Virus record (IMG/VR): IMGVR_UViG_3300030329_002480
Coordinates: 1 to 54,502 of that record
Reading direction: 5' to 3' (one strand)
DNA: 54,502 bases
Origin: a virus
Part shown: positions 41,522-48,764 of the stretch, piece after piece
Layout: every line of letters starts with the position of its first letter
Position numbering within the stretch: the stretch's first letter is position 1
Made by a program: the position numbers and the translations under genes
Notes under the pieces: model-generated
Told to the model about the DNA's origin: nothing
Databases searched by the model: none
Seen by the model: only the letters and a program-made list of their open reading frames with translations

Positions 41522-43991
41522 CCGCAATCCTTAGACTCATAAATCCGGGCTTCTGGGCCCGCTCAACGCGAAGTCCGATACCCACCCATGCGCGGATAAC
41601 CTTGCCCCCGACACGTACAGAGCGTGTCTCGAAGTCCCGCTCCTTCAACTGACGGTTGAATAGCCGGTAGTTCTGTGGCTTTTGGCGCAGGTCTTCGCAC
41701 CAATCCGCGTAAGCAAGGTAGATATCCTTCTGTGATACAGAGTGTTGGGGGCCAATCAGGCAATGTTCGCCCATAAACTCGGCCAACACGTCCATCTCTT
41801 CCCGATACTCGTCCGTTGCTAGCGTCACCACCGCAGGTGGGCGCAGACCGTCACGCTGCCACTCCAAGCAACCCTCGACTAGGCGACGAAGAATGCCGGG
41901 AGCCTCCTCTTTTAGCTTATCAAGAAAGAATGGGTCTTTCTTATCGGCGGGAATACGGCGGTTCCACGGGATACGCATGACTCGCCGCCAGATACCTTCG
42001 TCGTTACCCTTGATGATAGGACGATGGTTGGCTGCGATGCAGAGTTTGTGCGTTGGCATGAACTCATAGAAGTCCTGACGCATCTTCCGGGCACGAATGG
42101 GGTCACTACCGGTGAGCTGCTTGATAAGCGACTCAGCAAACGGCTTGCCTTTCTCGACCTCGGCGTTTGCCACGAACCTCGCACCCTGCAAGTCGGCCAC
42201 CTCGGTAGGATGCGACTCATTCTTGCGAGCAAGCAGCAATCCGGGTGCTCCTTGGATAGCGTAGTCACCTAGGACATGCATGATCATGAGAAGCGCGGTG
42301 GTCTTACCATTGCTGCCGGTTCCCTCCATGAAGAGCAGCACTTGTTCTGTGACCAAACCGGTAAGGCAATAGCCAAAATAGCGGTGGATGAATGAGATCA
42401 CCTCCTCGTCCCCATGCATAGCAAAATCAAGAAAACTGTCCCATGTCGGGCATTTAGCAGTTGGATCGTAGACAATCGGGCTGTGCTTCGTCATGTAATC
42501 TGTACGATCGTGTCCTTGGAGCTGACCTGTCCGAAGGTTGATAGTGCCGTTTGCAACATTCAAAAGCCAAGGGTCTGCATCCATCCTGTCAGCCTTGATG
42601 GCAACCTCTGCCTCGGTGGACGCCAAGCTAATCATAGAGTTAATAGCTCGTGAGCTTTCACTACGGAGGGCATGTCGGCGCAGAGCACTGCGCTGTTTTT
42701 TATTCGCAGATGCGGCAGCTTCATCGAAGATAGAGGCAACTACCATTTTCGCTTTGCGATGGACCCCACCATCTAGATCTCTCTCCCAATGGGAGTCAGT
42801 GTACGTGTACCAAGACCCATGCGTTGGGCAATAAAGGAGTTCATTTTGAAAAAGTCTTATCAACCGCTTCGCGTTCCCCAAGTCCGTCAAGTTAGGCGAA
42901 TCCGCCGTAGACGCGGCCAAGGGCTGACGGCTAGAGCTTGGATTAAATGGATCGTCCGCGAGCTCTTGGAGCTTCTGCCATCCGATGTGCTTCCCATCCT
43001 CGTCCTTCTGCTTCCCTTCGCAGTTCTCGTGGAGGCATCCCGCTGCAATCCCGCCATCGTTGAACTGGAGGATATACGCACTCCTGTCCGTGTGTTCTGA
43101 GTTCCACGGACAAATATCAAATACCCAGCGGCGTCCTTTGCCTTGCCATGGTATAGGGTCGCCCAGATCTGGGAAGTTCTTTTTGATCCACTTCTCAAGA
43201 TCGTCGAAGACGTCTGAGGCGAGAGAAATAAGTTTTTTCTTGTCCTCCTCTTCCTCCTTAGAACCATCCGATATGATGCCCGTAAGCTGCTGCATTGAAA
43301 CGGGTACCAGATCTTCAGGCACCTTGAGGAGCTTGGCTGGCCTCCACGGCCTTTCTTTCCCCCCGTGTCCCTTTCTTGGCAAAGTACCGTACACCTTCCA
43401 GATGCGGGACGGGTTGAATACGAGGCGGTCTACCTCTGCTCCGTCGGTGCTGAACTTATCAGACAATGCTTCGAGGCAAAGGCGGATTGTCGTAGGGTCA
43501 GCCTCCTCAACTCGGTACATCATGTGGTAGCCGTTACCTGAATCACCGAAGATGGGGTCAGGCCAGCCTTGTTCCTTCAGATGGTCGTACACTGCGTCAC
43601 ATACGTTCTTGGCTTCCACCTTTTCCAGCGCAGTTGCCGACTTACCGGAGGGGCGCTTGGGATCAATGTCCACGAGCAGCCACCGAATCTCCTCGATGTC
43701 CTTGTCCTTAGTAGATTTACCTCTAGCACCCAGCGTTAGCGTGTGCAGATGGGGAGTTGCCTTCCCCGGACGCACGGGATTGGGGGTAAAGTAGACACCC
43801 TTGGCCCCTTGGTCCGATAATGTGGCCGCAGCCTCAGCTAAGATGCGGACATCGTTAAAGAATCCGCTATATGTGCGACGAATCCCGTCTTGGCCCGGAA
43901 CACTCAGGGCTCGAAGCTCTACATACTGACCTTCCTCCAAGATTTGCCGGAATGCCTTCTCAATCTCCTCGATACAGGCTTTGCTTGCCAT
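41514..43991 (-). CDS. Primase-helicase (AEP primase + D5/SF3 helicase), 825 aa
   Basis: The N-terminal 230 residues have archaeo-eukaryotic primase features: WLLVDIDPKRP (aspartates at 108 and 110), GNGYHMMYRV and NPSRIWKVYGTLPRKG. A cysteine/histidine pair region (CPWNSEH then CLHENCEG, about 295-330) may be a zinc site. A D5-type linker and an SF3 helicase domain follow, with Walker A GTGSNGKT (557-564), a motif B region ARFVANAEVEKG and a motif C-like LCIAANHRP (about 645). The protein would prime and unwind DNA at the origin, and the repeat array at 44247-44584 lies just upstream. It works beside the rightward DNA polymerase. Confidence 0.92.
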   Translation of the reverse strand: MASKACIEEIEKAFRQILEEGQYVELRALSVPGQDGIRRTYSGFFNDVRILAEAAATLSDQGAKGVYFTPNPVRPGKATPHLHTLTLGARGKSTKDKDIEEIRWLLVDIDPKRPSGKSATALEKVEAKNVCDAVYDHLKEQGWPDPIFGDSGNGYHMMYRVEEADPTTIRLCLEALSDKFSTDGAEVDRLVFNPSRIWKVYGTLPRKGHGGKERPWRPAKLLKVPEDLVPVSMQQLTGIISDGSKEEEEDKKKLISLASDVFDDLEKWIKKNFPDLGDPIPWQGKGRRWVFDICPWNSEHTDRSAYILQFNDGGIAAGCLHENCEGKQKDEDGKHIGWQKLQELADDPFNPSSSRQPLAASTADSPNLTDLGNAKRLIRLFQNELLYCPTHGSWYTYTDSHWERDLDGGVHRKAKMVVASIFDEAAASANKKQRSALRRHALRSESSRAINSMISLASTEAEVAIKADRMDADPWLLNVANGTINLRTGQLQGHDRTDYMTKHSPIVYDPTAKCPTWDSFLDFAMHGDEEVISFIHRYFGYCLTGLVTEQVLLFMEGTGSNGKTTALLMIMHVLGDYAIQGAPGLLLARKNESHPTEVADLQGARFVANAEVEKGKPFAESLIKQLTGSDPIRARKMRQDFYEFMPTHKLCIAANHRPIIKGNDEGIWRRVMRIPWNRRIPADKKDPFFLDKLKEEAPGILRRLVEGCLEWQRDGLRPPAVVTLATDEYREEMDVLAEFMGEHCLIGPQHSVSQKDIYLAYADWCEDLRQKPQNYRLFNRQLKERDFETRSVRVGGKVIRAWVGIGLRVERAQKPGFMSLRIADA

Positions 43992-44000
43992 AGTTCCCTC

Positions 44001-44225
44001 CTAGTTAAATAGATCTAGTTGAAGATGTGACTCGTCATGCGGATCGAACACGTCATCTCCACGCAGAAGCTGTTCTAACGCATACGGAGGGATACGCATA
44101 ACACCTCCAATACGGTAGGCGCGGAGCTCACCGCGCTTTATCATACGTTGAACCGTCCTTTTGCTCACATTCAGAAATCTCGCGACGTCTGTAATCGTGT
44201 GCATATGCCCTTCTAGTGTTCCCAT
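44001..44225 (-). CDS. Excisionase-type helix-turn-helix regulator, 74 aa
   Basis: The ATG at 44225 has GGAGGGA immediately upstream, stronger than an internal ATG at 44204. The protein has the MerR/excisionase-type HTH_17 layout: ITDVARFLNVSKRTVQRMIKRG followed by LRAYRIGGVMRIP and a wing. The C-terminal 25 residues are acidic. Such proteins bind short direct or inverted DNA repeats. Its own upstream region is packed with TGTAACA repeats, which are obvious candidate sites. No integrase is present, so it is more likely a regulator or origin factor than an excisionase. Confidence 0.8.
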   Translation of the reverse strand: MGTLEGHMHTITDVARFLNVSKRTVQRMIKRGELRAYRIGGVMRIPPYALEQLLRGDDVFDPHDESHLQLDLFN

Positions 44226-44273
44226 ATTCCCTCCTTCGCGACAGATGGTAACAAACGAGACAGGATATGCAAG

Positions 44274-44289
44274 CCCCGGTATGTCGGGG
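44274..44289 (-). promoter_or_regulatory. ACCCC-N-GGGG element upstream of the HTH/primase operon
   Basis: On the leftward strand the sequence is CCCCGACATACCGGGG, an inverted repeat of five bases (CCCCG/CGGGG) preceded by CA. A TTGCATAT segment follows. It is about 50 nt upstream of the 44225 start. It is the most divergent of five related elements and is included because of shape and position. Confidence 0.5.
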
Positions 44290-44306
44290 TGCCGTGTAAC
44301 AGAAGG

Positions 44307-44335
44307 TGTAACAAACGTAACTGAAGTTTGTTACA
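44307..44335. repeat. Perfect 10-bp inverted repeat inside the heptamer array
   Basis: TGTAACAAAC at 44307-44316 and GTTTGTTACA at 44326-44335 are perfect reverse complements with a 9-nt spacer that itself contains GTAAC. It looks like a dimer binding site composed of two of the array heptamers. Confidence 0.8.
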
Positions 44336-44422
44336 GCCATAACGTAGGTTGGAAGGGGCATACCCCAAAGTGTAACAGTGTAACAAGTTTTTCAGTATAA
44401 CGGCGGAACAGAAAAACGGGGG

Positions 44423-44444
44423 AGTTTCGTGTTTTTACGAAACT
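44423..44444. repeat. Perfect 8-bp stem-loop in the control region
   Basis: AGTTTCGT (44423-44430) pairs exactly with ACGAAACT (44437-44444) around a GTTTTT loop. An A/T-rich TGTGTATATA follows at 44451-44460, which could melt easily. It may be an origin hairpin or an operator. Confidence 0.6.
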
Positions 44445-44827
44445 AGAGAATGTGTATATAGAGGTTACTTGATACCTTGTTACATTGTTACACTGTTACA
44501 CACTAACGATATTAATGGTTCCCCCTGCCTTTTCGAGAAGGCCCCCTGTAACAAACTGAAAATGGACTTGTTACATCTGTTACACCAGCTTCTAACGGCA
44601 CTATCAGCAAGGGCTGGCCCTTTCGCGCAGCGTTTCCCCCACCAATCTTGACCAAACTGGATAAGTTAGTGGCTTGATTTTTCTAAAAACTCTGAGTTCA
44701 TTTTCGCGAACTTAATGAAACAGGCCTCCAAAAAGCCTTAAAGGGGGGCAAAAATGCCTATCATGTTGAGGGCACATACCGCCGGAGGCGAGCCGCCCGC
44801 ATTTCCGGGGCTGCCTCATGCGCGCAC

Positions 44828-44859
44828 AAAAAAACCTCCGAGCCTTTCGACCCGGAGGT
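44828..44859 (-). terminator. Leftward rho-independent terminator
   Basis: Read leftward, ACCTCCG at 44853-44859 pairs with CGGAGGT at 44834-44840, and a run of T residues follows at 44828-44834. It ends transcripts from the EF-hand gene at 44881-45075 and insulates the control region. Confidence 0.85.
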
Positions 44860-44880
44860 AGACCCGCCAGCAGCGCGGTT

Positions 44881-45075
44881 CTATGCTGTTTCGCGCCTGC
44901 GCACGCTTCGAAGAGTGGTGGCCGCTCCATCAAGCACCCGCTCGATGGCCTGGAGCTCTCCTGGTGTGATTGACCCGTCGTGGTCCGGGTTCAGGCGCTC
45001 GGCCATAATCGCCTGATGCGCGCGCTCGCATAAGTCAATCACGGCGCCGATTTTTAACAACGAAACTTCATCCAT
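44881..45075 (-). CDS. Small EF-hand-loop protein, 64 aa
   Basis: The start at 45075 has GGAGGG upstream. Residues 29-40 (NPDHDGSITPGE) fit the 12-residue EF-hand loop consensus, with acidic or amide residues at 1, 3 and 5, Gly at 6, Ile at 8 and Glu at 12. Hydrophobic helices on both sides (AVIDLCERAHQAIM and LQAIERVL) complete a helix-loop-helix. The C-terminus is basic. Calcium binding is a reasonable prediction. It is a monocistronic gene between a terminator and a leftward promoter-like element. Confidence 0.72.
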   Translation of the reverse strand: MDEVSLLKIGAVIDLCERAHQAIMAERLNPDHDGSITPGELQAIERVLDGAATTLRSVRRRETA

Positions 45076-45092
45076 TTTCCCTCCAGTGTAAG

Positions 45093-45109
45093 CCCCCAAG
45101 CGGTAGGGG
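45093..45109 (-). promoter_or_regulatory. ACCCC-N-GGGG element upstream of the EF-hand gene
   Basis: On the leftward strand: TTACCCCTACCGCTTGGGGGC, then a possible -10 TTACACT, then GGAGGG and the ATG. The closeness to the start codon (17 nt from the G run) would give an almost leaderless transcript, so it could instead be an operator. Confidence 0.6.
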
Positions 45110-45171
45110 TAAGACCATGTAACACGCGCGAGCCCGCGTGCAACAAAGAAAAAAAAGAGCTCACGCGCGAC

Positions 45172-45213
45172 AAAAAAAAGCGCGGCCCCGACCTATCATG
45201 TGGTGGGGGCCGC
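45172..45213 (-). terminator. Leftward rho-independent terminator
   Basis: Read leftward, GCGGCCCC (45206-45213) pairs perfectly with GGGGCCGC (45182-45189) across a 16-nt loop, and eight T residues follow at 45172-45179. It terminates the gene at 45295-45807. Confidence 0.88.
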
Positions 45214-45217
45214 TGGC

Positions 45218-45247
45218 TATCGCGTCGTTATCGCGTAGCTATCGCGT
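45218..45247. repeat. Three TATCGCGT copies spaced 11 bp
   Basis: TATCGCGT occurs at 45218-45225, 45229-45236 and 45240-45247, each 11 bp apart (about one helical turn). Two more copies lie near 45970 and 46053 (the second inside the HD-domain gene). The regular phase suggests cooperative protein binding. Confidence 0.7.
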
Positions 45248-45294
45248 GAGGAGATGGGCGGCTATGGCGATACAGACCCATAGCGCCATAACCT

Positions 45295-45807
45295 CTAACA
45301 CGACACGATGTCGGAATACTCCAGAACGGTTGGAGTCGCGGTCCTGTGGTGGGGAACGACCATCGCGCGCCCGGTTGGAGTCGAGCCACGATAGAACCCG
45401 TTCACGGTCTCGCCGGTCATCGGGTCCACGTACGACGCTCGGACCTGTTCTTTGCCTGACTCCTCCAAGCGCGCCAGCATGTACACGGCGCGCGCTTCCG
45501 AGCTCTCGGGAAAAGGGGTTTCTTCCTTCTCCGGCGGAAGACAAATGGTCTCACCAGTCGAGTGTTCGTGAGCAAACTTGATGATGTATGACCACGCGGC
45601 CGGCTCGTAGTTCTCCACCATCTGGGACACGGTCAACGCATTGCGTGCGCCCTTCATCGCGACGAAACGCCACGCGTTTCCCTTCTTGGTTTTGACTTCC
45701 TTTCCGACGATAGACGGGACCTCCGTACACTCATCGATCACGGTATTATCCGTGCTTTTCTTGCCCTTGGGATGGAACACAGGAGACGTCTTCTTTTCTT
45801 TGAACAT
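45295..45807 (-). CDS. Hypothetical protein, 170 aa
   Basis: A soluble, mixed-charge protein with a basic Lys-rich N-terminus, a central GNAWRFVAMKGARNALTV segment and a C-terminal beta-like part (GRAMVVPHHRTAT). No motif recognised. It has its own upstream ACCCC/GGGG element and its own terminator at 45172-45213, so it is probably a single-gene unit. An alternative leftward frame at 45239-45544 is shorter and overlaps it completely. Confidence 0.7.
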   Translation of the reverse strand: MFKEKKTSPVFHPKGKKSTDNTVIDECTEVPSIVGKEVKTKKGNAWRFVAMKGARNALTVSQMVENYEPAAWSYIIKFAHEHSTGETICLPPEKEETPFPESSEARAVYMLARLEESGKEQVRASYVDPMTGETVNGFYRGSTPTGRAMVVPHHRTATPTVLEYSDIVSC

Positions 45808-45873
45808 GAGATTTTTTATCCTTTTCTCGTTTGCGCCCCGACGGACAACCCGCCGGAGTCAAGCACAGTCTAT

Positions 45874-45890
45874 CCCCCAACCGGTAGGGG
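45874..45890 (-). promoter_or_regulatory. ACCCC-N-GGGG promoter-like element
   Basis: Leftward reading gives TTGACCCCTACCGGTTGGGGGATAGACT: a -35-like TTGACC, a 16-bp spacer made of the palindrome-like CCTACCGGTTGGGG core, and a -10-like TAGACT. It lies about 70 nt upstream of the 45807 start. Just upstream are two TGTCAA boxes 11 bp apart (45901-45917). Confidence 0.72.
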
Positions 45891-45982
45891 TCAATACCTC
45901 TTGACATCCTTTTGACATTCGGCCTATCGGGCCATAGGACGCGCGGGCATGTATGCAAAGCCCCGAGGTTATCGCGTGGTTC

Positions 45983-46645
45983 TTACCGGTTATAGTCAAC
46001 ATCATACCACGCTTCGCCATCTTCCGAGTTTAAGGCATCCCATAGCGTTACCTTATCGCGTGGGTAGAGCGCCTCATACATACGAACCATATCAGAGGCA
46101 AGTCGGCGTAACGCGGTATGGTCCTTAGTAAGAACCTGTAACAAAGCACGCTTTTCCCGCATGTAGATAGGCGCAAAGTTTCTATCGTGTTCAATGATGC
46201 TGCGGGAGTTGTCAATCATATCGGCAGACTTAATCATATGCGCCTGCCACCCTCCCTTACTTATATGGTGTCGGTCCATAGCTTTACGCCACGCCCGGTT
46301 ACCATCCTCCGGCTTACTAACGTCGGTGAGCTCGGCCACAATACGTGCGATGTTAGGACCGAACGTATTGTTTATATCCTCGTTAGATACTGAAGTATCC
46401 TCTACTACGTCGTGTAGTAAAGCGGCGCAGAGACTTTCCACGTCATGTACACCAAACTCCCTTAGGAGCCTGTATACATTAAGCGGGTGAGAGATGTACG
46501 GTATCCCTGTATACTTACGTACTTGGCCTTTATGTGCGCCTCTCGCATACTGAAACGCTGAGGCAACAAGCTTACGCTCCTCATCTATCATGGAGTGGAC
46601 GTCGTTTAACGTCAGGGTAACATCGCATGGTTCGTACTTAGGCAT
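45983..46645 (-). CDS. HD-domain (p)ppGpp hydrolase-like protein, 220 aa
   Basis: The 220-residue protein has the hydrolase half of RelA/SpoT enzymes and no synthetase. Residues match the known active site order: HKGQVRK (Arg43 in the RKYTG segment), SHP (His53), LLHDVVED (His78, Asp79, Glu82, Asp83), and a KSADMIDN segment (Asp141, Asn146). Such stand-alone hydrolases (Mesh1-like) remove pyrophosphate from ppGpp or cleave related nucleotides with manganese. A phage enzyme of this kind could block the host stringent response or nucleotide-signal defence. It overlaps the upstream gene by 8 nt. Confidence 0.82.
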   Translation of the reverse strand: MPKYEPCDVTLTLNDVHSMIDEERKLVASAFQYARGAHKGQVRKYTGIPYISHPLNVYRLLREFGVHDVESLCAALLHDVVEDTSVSNEDINNTFGPNIARIVAELTDVSKPEDGNRAWRKAMDRHHISKGGWQAHMIKSADMIDNSRSIIEHDRNFAPIYMREKRALLQVLTKDHTALRRLASDMVRMYEALYPRDKVTLWDALNSEDGEAWYDVDYNR

Positions 46646-46919
46646 TAGTACTCTCCGGGTCTGTCAAGATGTCAGTCAGGATACGAGGCACACAGTGGTA
46701 TTCCTTATGGTCGTAAAGGATAGCCCACGCTTCTTGTTGTGGCGTTTCCACCGGTTGACCATCTAGGTATAGATTACCTTTAGCCCTAAAGGTCTTAGGT
46801 ACGACGTCGTTCGCGTCATCGCACCACTTATCCATCGTTACTATACGATTAGGTACGTCCAGCTCGACCTTAAACCCGCAGTGCTTGCAGGTTAAGTAGC
46901 GTTTAACTTTACTATTCAT
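46638..46919 (-). CDS. Small zinc-finger-type protein, 93 aa
   Basis: The start at 46919 has GGGGGTG upstream; a longer frame beginning at 47138 has no such signal and overlaps the previous gene. The protein begins MNSKVKRYLTCKHCGFKVEL, a CxxC knuckle with only one pair visible. It ends in a helical part. It is encoded in the same operon as the HD-domain protein. Function unknown. Confidence 0.65.
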   Translation of the reverse strand: MNSKVKRYLTCKHCGFKVELDVPNRIVTMDKWCDDANDVVPKTFRAKGNLYLDGQPVETPQQEAWAILYDHKEYHCVPRILTDILTDPESTNA

Positions 46920-47262
46920 ACCACACCCCCATATTGAGAACGATGTACCTACGGTATGGTCCTGTGTTTGTATCAATGAATGCCATAAAGGTGCTATCCC
47001 CTTCAGTAGTTGCAGTTGTACGGTCTGCTCCCTGCAACGCGCGCTCGAAGATACTATAGCTATCATAGCTATAGTGGCGACGGGCATAGTCGTATCGTTC
47101 CAGCGCACGGATGTGTTGGTCAGTAAGACCCGCATCATCTATCTCCCTAAGGACACCACTAGCCGCCAATGAGCCTCGGATACTATCTACGTACTTTGCA
47201 TCCCATACAGCGGTAAGGTATCGTTGGAGGTATTCGTAAACTTTTCGTTCGTTCGCTTTCAT
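46912..47262 (-). CDS. Hypothetical protein, 116 aa
   Basis: First gene after the 47318 element, with GAAAGGAG upstream of the ATG. The protein is helical in its first 80 residues (VYEYLQRYLTAVWDAKYVD) and then beta-rich. Ten Tyr residues make it aromatic. It has no recognised family. The stop overlaps the start of the zinc-finger gene by 8 nt. Confidence 0.7.
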   Translation of the reverse strand: MKANERKVYEYLQRYLTAVWDAKYVDSIRGSLAASGVLREIDDAGLTDQHIRALERYDYARRHYSYDSYSIFERALQGADRTTATTEGDSTFMAFIDTNTGPYRRYIVLNMGVWYE

Positions 47263-47317
47263 TCGGTTTCTCCTTTCGCCGATGGATGAGCCCGTCGGTC
47301 AAGCGCATGGTATCACG

Positions 47318-47333
47318 CCCCCAACCGACGGGG
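47318..47333 (-). promoter_or_regulatory. ACCCC-N-GGGG promoter-like element
   Basis: Leftward reading: two TTGACA boxes 11 bp apart, then CACCCCGTCGGTTGGGGGCG and a TGATAC -10-like box. It lies 55-70 nt upstream of the 47262 start. The stop codon of the upstream gene (47347) is the TGA inside the first TTGACA. Confidence 0.72.
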
Positions 47334-47346
47334 TGTCAAGAGTTTG

Positions 47347-47646
47347 TCAAGTCGCGATTGTGTCGGTTCTACCCCCAGAATCTGGCAGCGGCATTCCCGC
47401 TTCATCATCCTTCTTTGAGGGGGATAGCCCGGTGGGGACTATGAGCTCCATAGTTCTGAACTTATAAGAACAGAACGTACACTCAAGGATACGCGCAGTA
47501 AAGTGCGCCTTATCCTTATCACCGGTAAGCGTGCTCTTACCCCATCGCTGTAGATACTCATGCCCCTTACCGGGTAGGTAGGTGTGATGACTATGAGCGA
47601 TGTCCTTTACCCGCGTTCCGTTCTTTCCACACTTTGGACAATACAT
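47347..47646 (-). CDS. NrdR-type zinc-ribbon protein, 99 aa
   Basis: The start at 47646 has AGGAG upstream; an earlier methionine lies outside. The protein begins MYCPKCGKNGTRVKD and later has RILECTFCSYKFRTMEL. Together these match the NrdR zinc ribbon (CPxC, then RxxEC-x2-C-x2-RFxT-x-E). There is no ATP-cone, so it is not a full NrdR repressor. In NrdR this ribbon binds DNA upstream of ribonucleotide reductase genes. A DNA-binding or decoy role is an inference. Confidence 0.75.
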   Translation of the reverse strand: MYCPKCGKNGTRVKDIAHSHHTYLPGKGHEYLQRWGKSTLTGDKDKAHFTARILECTFCSYKFRTMELIVPTGLSPSKKDDEAGMPLPDSGGRTDTIAT

Positions 47647-47654
47647 GGTTACTC

Positions 47655-48062
47655 CTAGATTTGATAGTTCGAGTAGTTGCTTACGCTCGCACAACCAGAG
47701 GAGCAATAGCCGTGATAGATTAGAAACTCTGGGTCTTCCTGTCCTTTGGGCAACTCGGCCTTACACACGCCGCAGTTCTCATACTCCCCATAAGGAATAG
47801 AGATAGGCTCAGCCGTTTTGTTGTGGTCGATAACCTCGACCGTGTTCTTTGTTTCAATCCAGCAATGAGCCCCACAACTCAAGGGCTTATCCGGGGAATA
47901 GACCACGCGGGCGACCTCGTTCCCATCCTTGTCCTTGATAATGGCGATGTGCCCATAACGGTTTTGCTGGTGGTCCTTTACCGTAAGGCACGGGTCTGTT
48001 TTCCCATGCTTACGGTTCGCCTTAATCACATGCTGATTCACATGAATCTTAGTGGTCTTCAT
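47655..48062 (-). CDS. Hypothetical cysteine-containing protein, 135 aa
   Basis: Six cysteines, including CGAHC, CGVC and a CSSGC pair near the end, suggest a zinc-binding fold. The N-terminal half has beta-like VKDHQQNRYGHIAII. No family recognised. It overlaps the upstream gene by 4 nt (ATGA) and sits 8 nt ahead of the NrdR-type gene. Confidence 0.65.
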   Translation of the reverse strand: MKTTKIHVNQHVIKANRKHGKTDPCLTVKDHQQNRYGHIAIIKDKDGNEVARVVYSPDKPLSCGAHCWIETKNTVEVIDHNKTAEPISIPYGEYENCGVCKAELPKGQEDPEFLIYHGYCSSGCASVSNYSNYQI

Positions 48063-48349
48063 TCCTCACCCCCGATTAGTTTTAAGTATTGCTTCCATCG
48101 TCTGATGGTTTCTTTCTTTACCGCTCCCATCTGGAACGACGCTAGGTCACCACTTGAATACTCGTGAAAGTCTTTACCAGATACGGTTGCGTGTGATGGT
48201 CCACGCGAACCACCGGGAAACACGCCTAAGTCGTAGTAGTGCCCGTCGTGTTTAATCGTCCCTAAGTAGATGCAGTATGTCCATATGTGGTGGTTACGTC
48301 CCCAATGGTATGTGCCTTCAGGTAGACCCTCAATCTCTTCTCCCATCAT
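48059..48349 (-). CDS. Hypothetical protein, 96 aa
   Basis: A soluble protein rich in Tyr, His and Gly with a YHWGRNHHIWTYCIYLG segment; no motif recognised. It ends in Gly-Gly-Glu-Glu because the last codons double as the ribosome-binding site for the next gene. Overlap 4 nt at each side. Confidence 0.65.
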   Translation of the reverse strand: MMGEEIEGLPEGTYHWGRNHHIWTYCIYLGTIKHDGHYYDLGVFPGGSRGPSHATVSGKDFHEYSSGDLASFQMGAVKKETIRRWKQYLKLIGGEE

Positions 48350-48612
48350 TCACCTCCCTGTTCAGGAGCCGACGTCCCACCAAAGCCTACGATAATGTCG
48401 TCCACCTGTTTATACAGGGACTCTCGCTTACCCTTTAGCCCTAGCATCTTACGGGCTAGGGTTGTTCCCATCGGGGTATTCCGACTCCATCGGATGCCGC
48501 TTCTTTGAAGCCCTAGGGCCGCGCGGATGCTCAGCAAGGTATACATGTCAGTTGCCGAGATGCTATCCCCCGTCACGTCAATCTTCCTCAAGTAGTCTGC
48601 TCTACCCATCAT
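48346..48612 (-). CDS. Hypothetical protein, 88 aa
   Basis: A basic helical protein with SATDMYTLLSIRAALGLQRSGIRW and a later ARKMLGLKGKRESLYKQVDDII. Starts with two Met codons (ATGATG) after AAAGGAGGTGA. Ends in Gly-Gly-Glu. No family recognised. Confidence 0.65.
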   Translation of the reverse strand: MMGRADYLRKIDVTGDSISATDMYTLLSIRAALGLQRSGIRWSRNTPMGTTLARKMLGLKGKRESLYKQVDDIIVGFGGTSAPEQGGE

Positions 48613-48764
48613 TCACCTCCTTTCTTTGACTGATAAGCAAGCCCGCACTTATTGCGGTACTTACTTGCCTGTCGGCTAGTGGGCTCAATGCCCGCGTTGG
48701 AACAAGCCTTACGGAACTCGGCGTTCCGTGCGGCAAACTCTTTGTTGGTCATTGCTGTCTTCAT
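48609..48764 (-). CDS. Small basic protein, 51 aa
   Basis: The frame has GGAGGTGAAG upstream and a stop inside the start of the next gene (TGATG). The protein is helical (NKEFAARNAEFRKACSNAGI) with a basic C-terminus ending KKGGE. The Gly-Gly-Glu tail again encodes the next ribosome-binding site. Confidence 0.65.
   Translation of the reverse strand: MKTAMTNKEFAARNAEFRKACSNAGIEPTSRQASKYRNKCGLAYQSKKGGE

Larger units (their letters stand above)
44295..44584. repeat. Iteron-like array of TGTAACA/TGTTACA heptamers
   Basis: Forward copies TGTAACA start at 44295, 44307, 44371, 44379 and 44547. Reverse copies TGTTACA start at 44329, 44478, 44486, 44494, 44569 and 44578. The three at 44478, 44486 and 44494 repeat every 8 bases, and 44371/44379 also differ by 8. 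Degenerate copies (GGTAACA near 44247) flank the array. Such clustering is far above chance for a heptamer. It suits binding of a replication initiator or of the HTH protein encoded next door. Confidence 0.82.
44226..44827. other. Gene-free control region with TGTAACA repeats; candidate origin
   Basis: About 600 bp holds no supported gene on either strand. It contains eleven TGTAACA or TGTTACA copies (44295-44584), a perfect inverted repeat, a stem-loop at 44423-44444, an A/T-rich stretch at 44451-44460 and an ACCCC/GGGG element at 44274-44289. It separates a leftward terminator (44828-44859) from the HTH and primase-helicase operon. This is the best candidate for the replication origin and for the main leftward control region. 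Confidence 0.7.

Noticed and set aside
44001-44225. Excisionase of a prophage
   Set aside because: The protein is of the HTH_17 group, but there is no integrase or attachment site, so a regulator role is more likely.
45239-45544. Leftward 101-codon frame overlapping the 170-aa gene
   Set aside because: It lies inside the better-supported 45295-45807 gene, and its 3' end runs through the TATCGCGT repeats.
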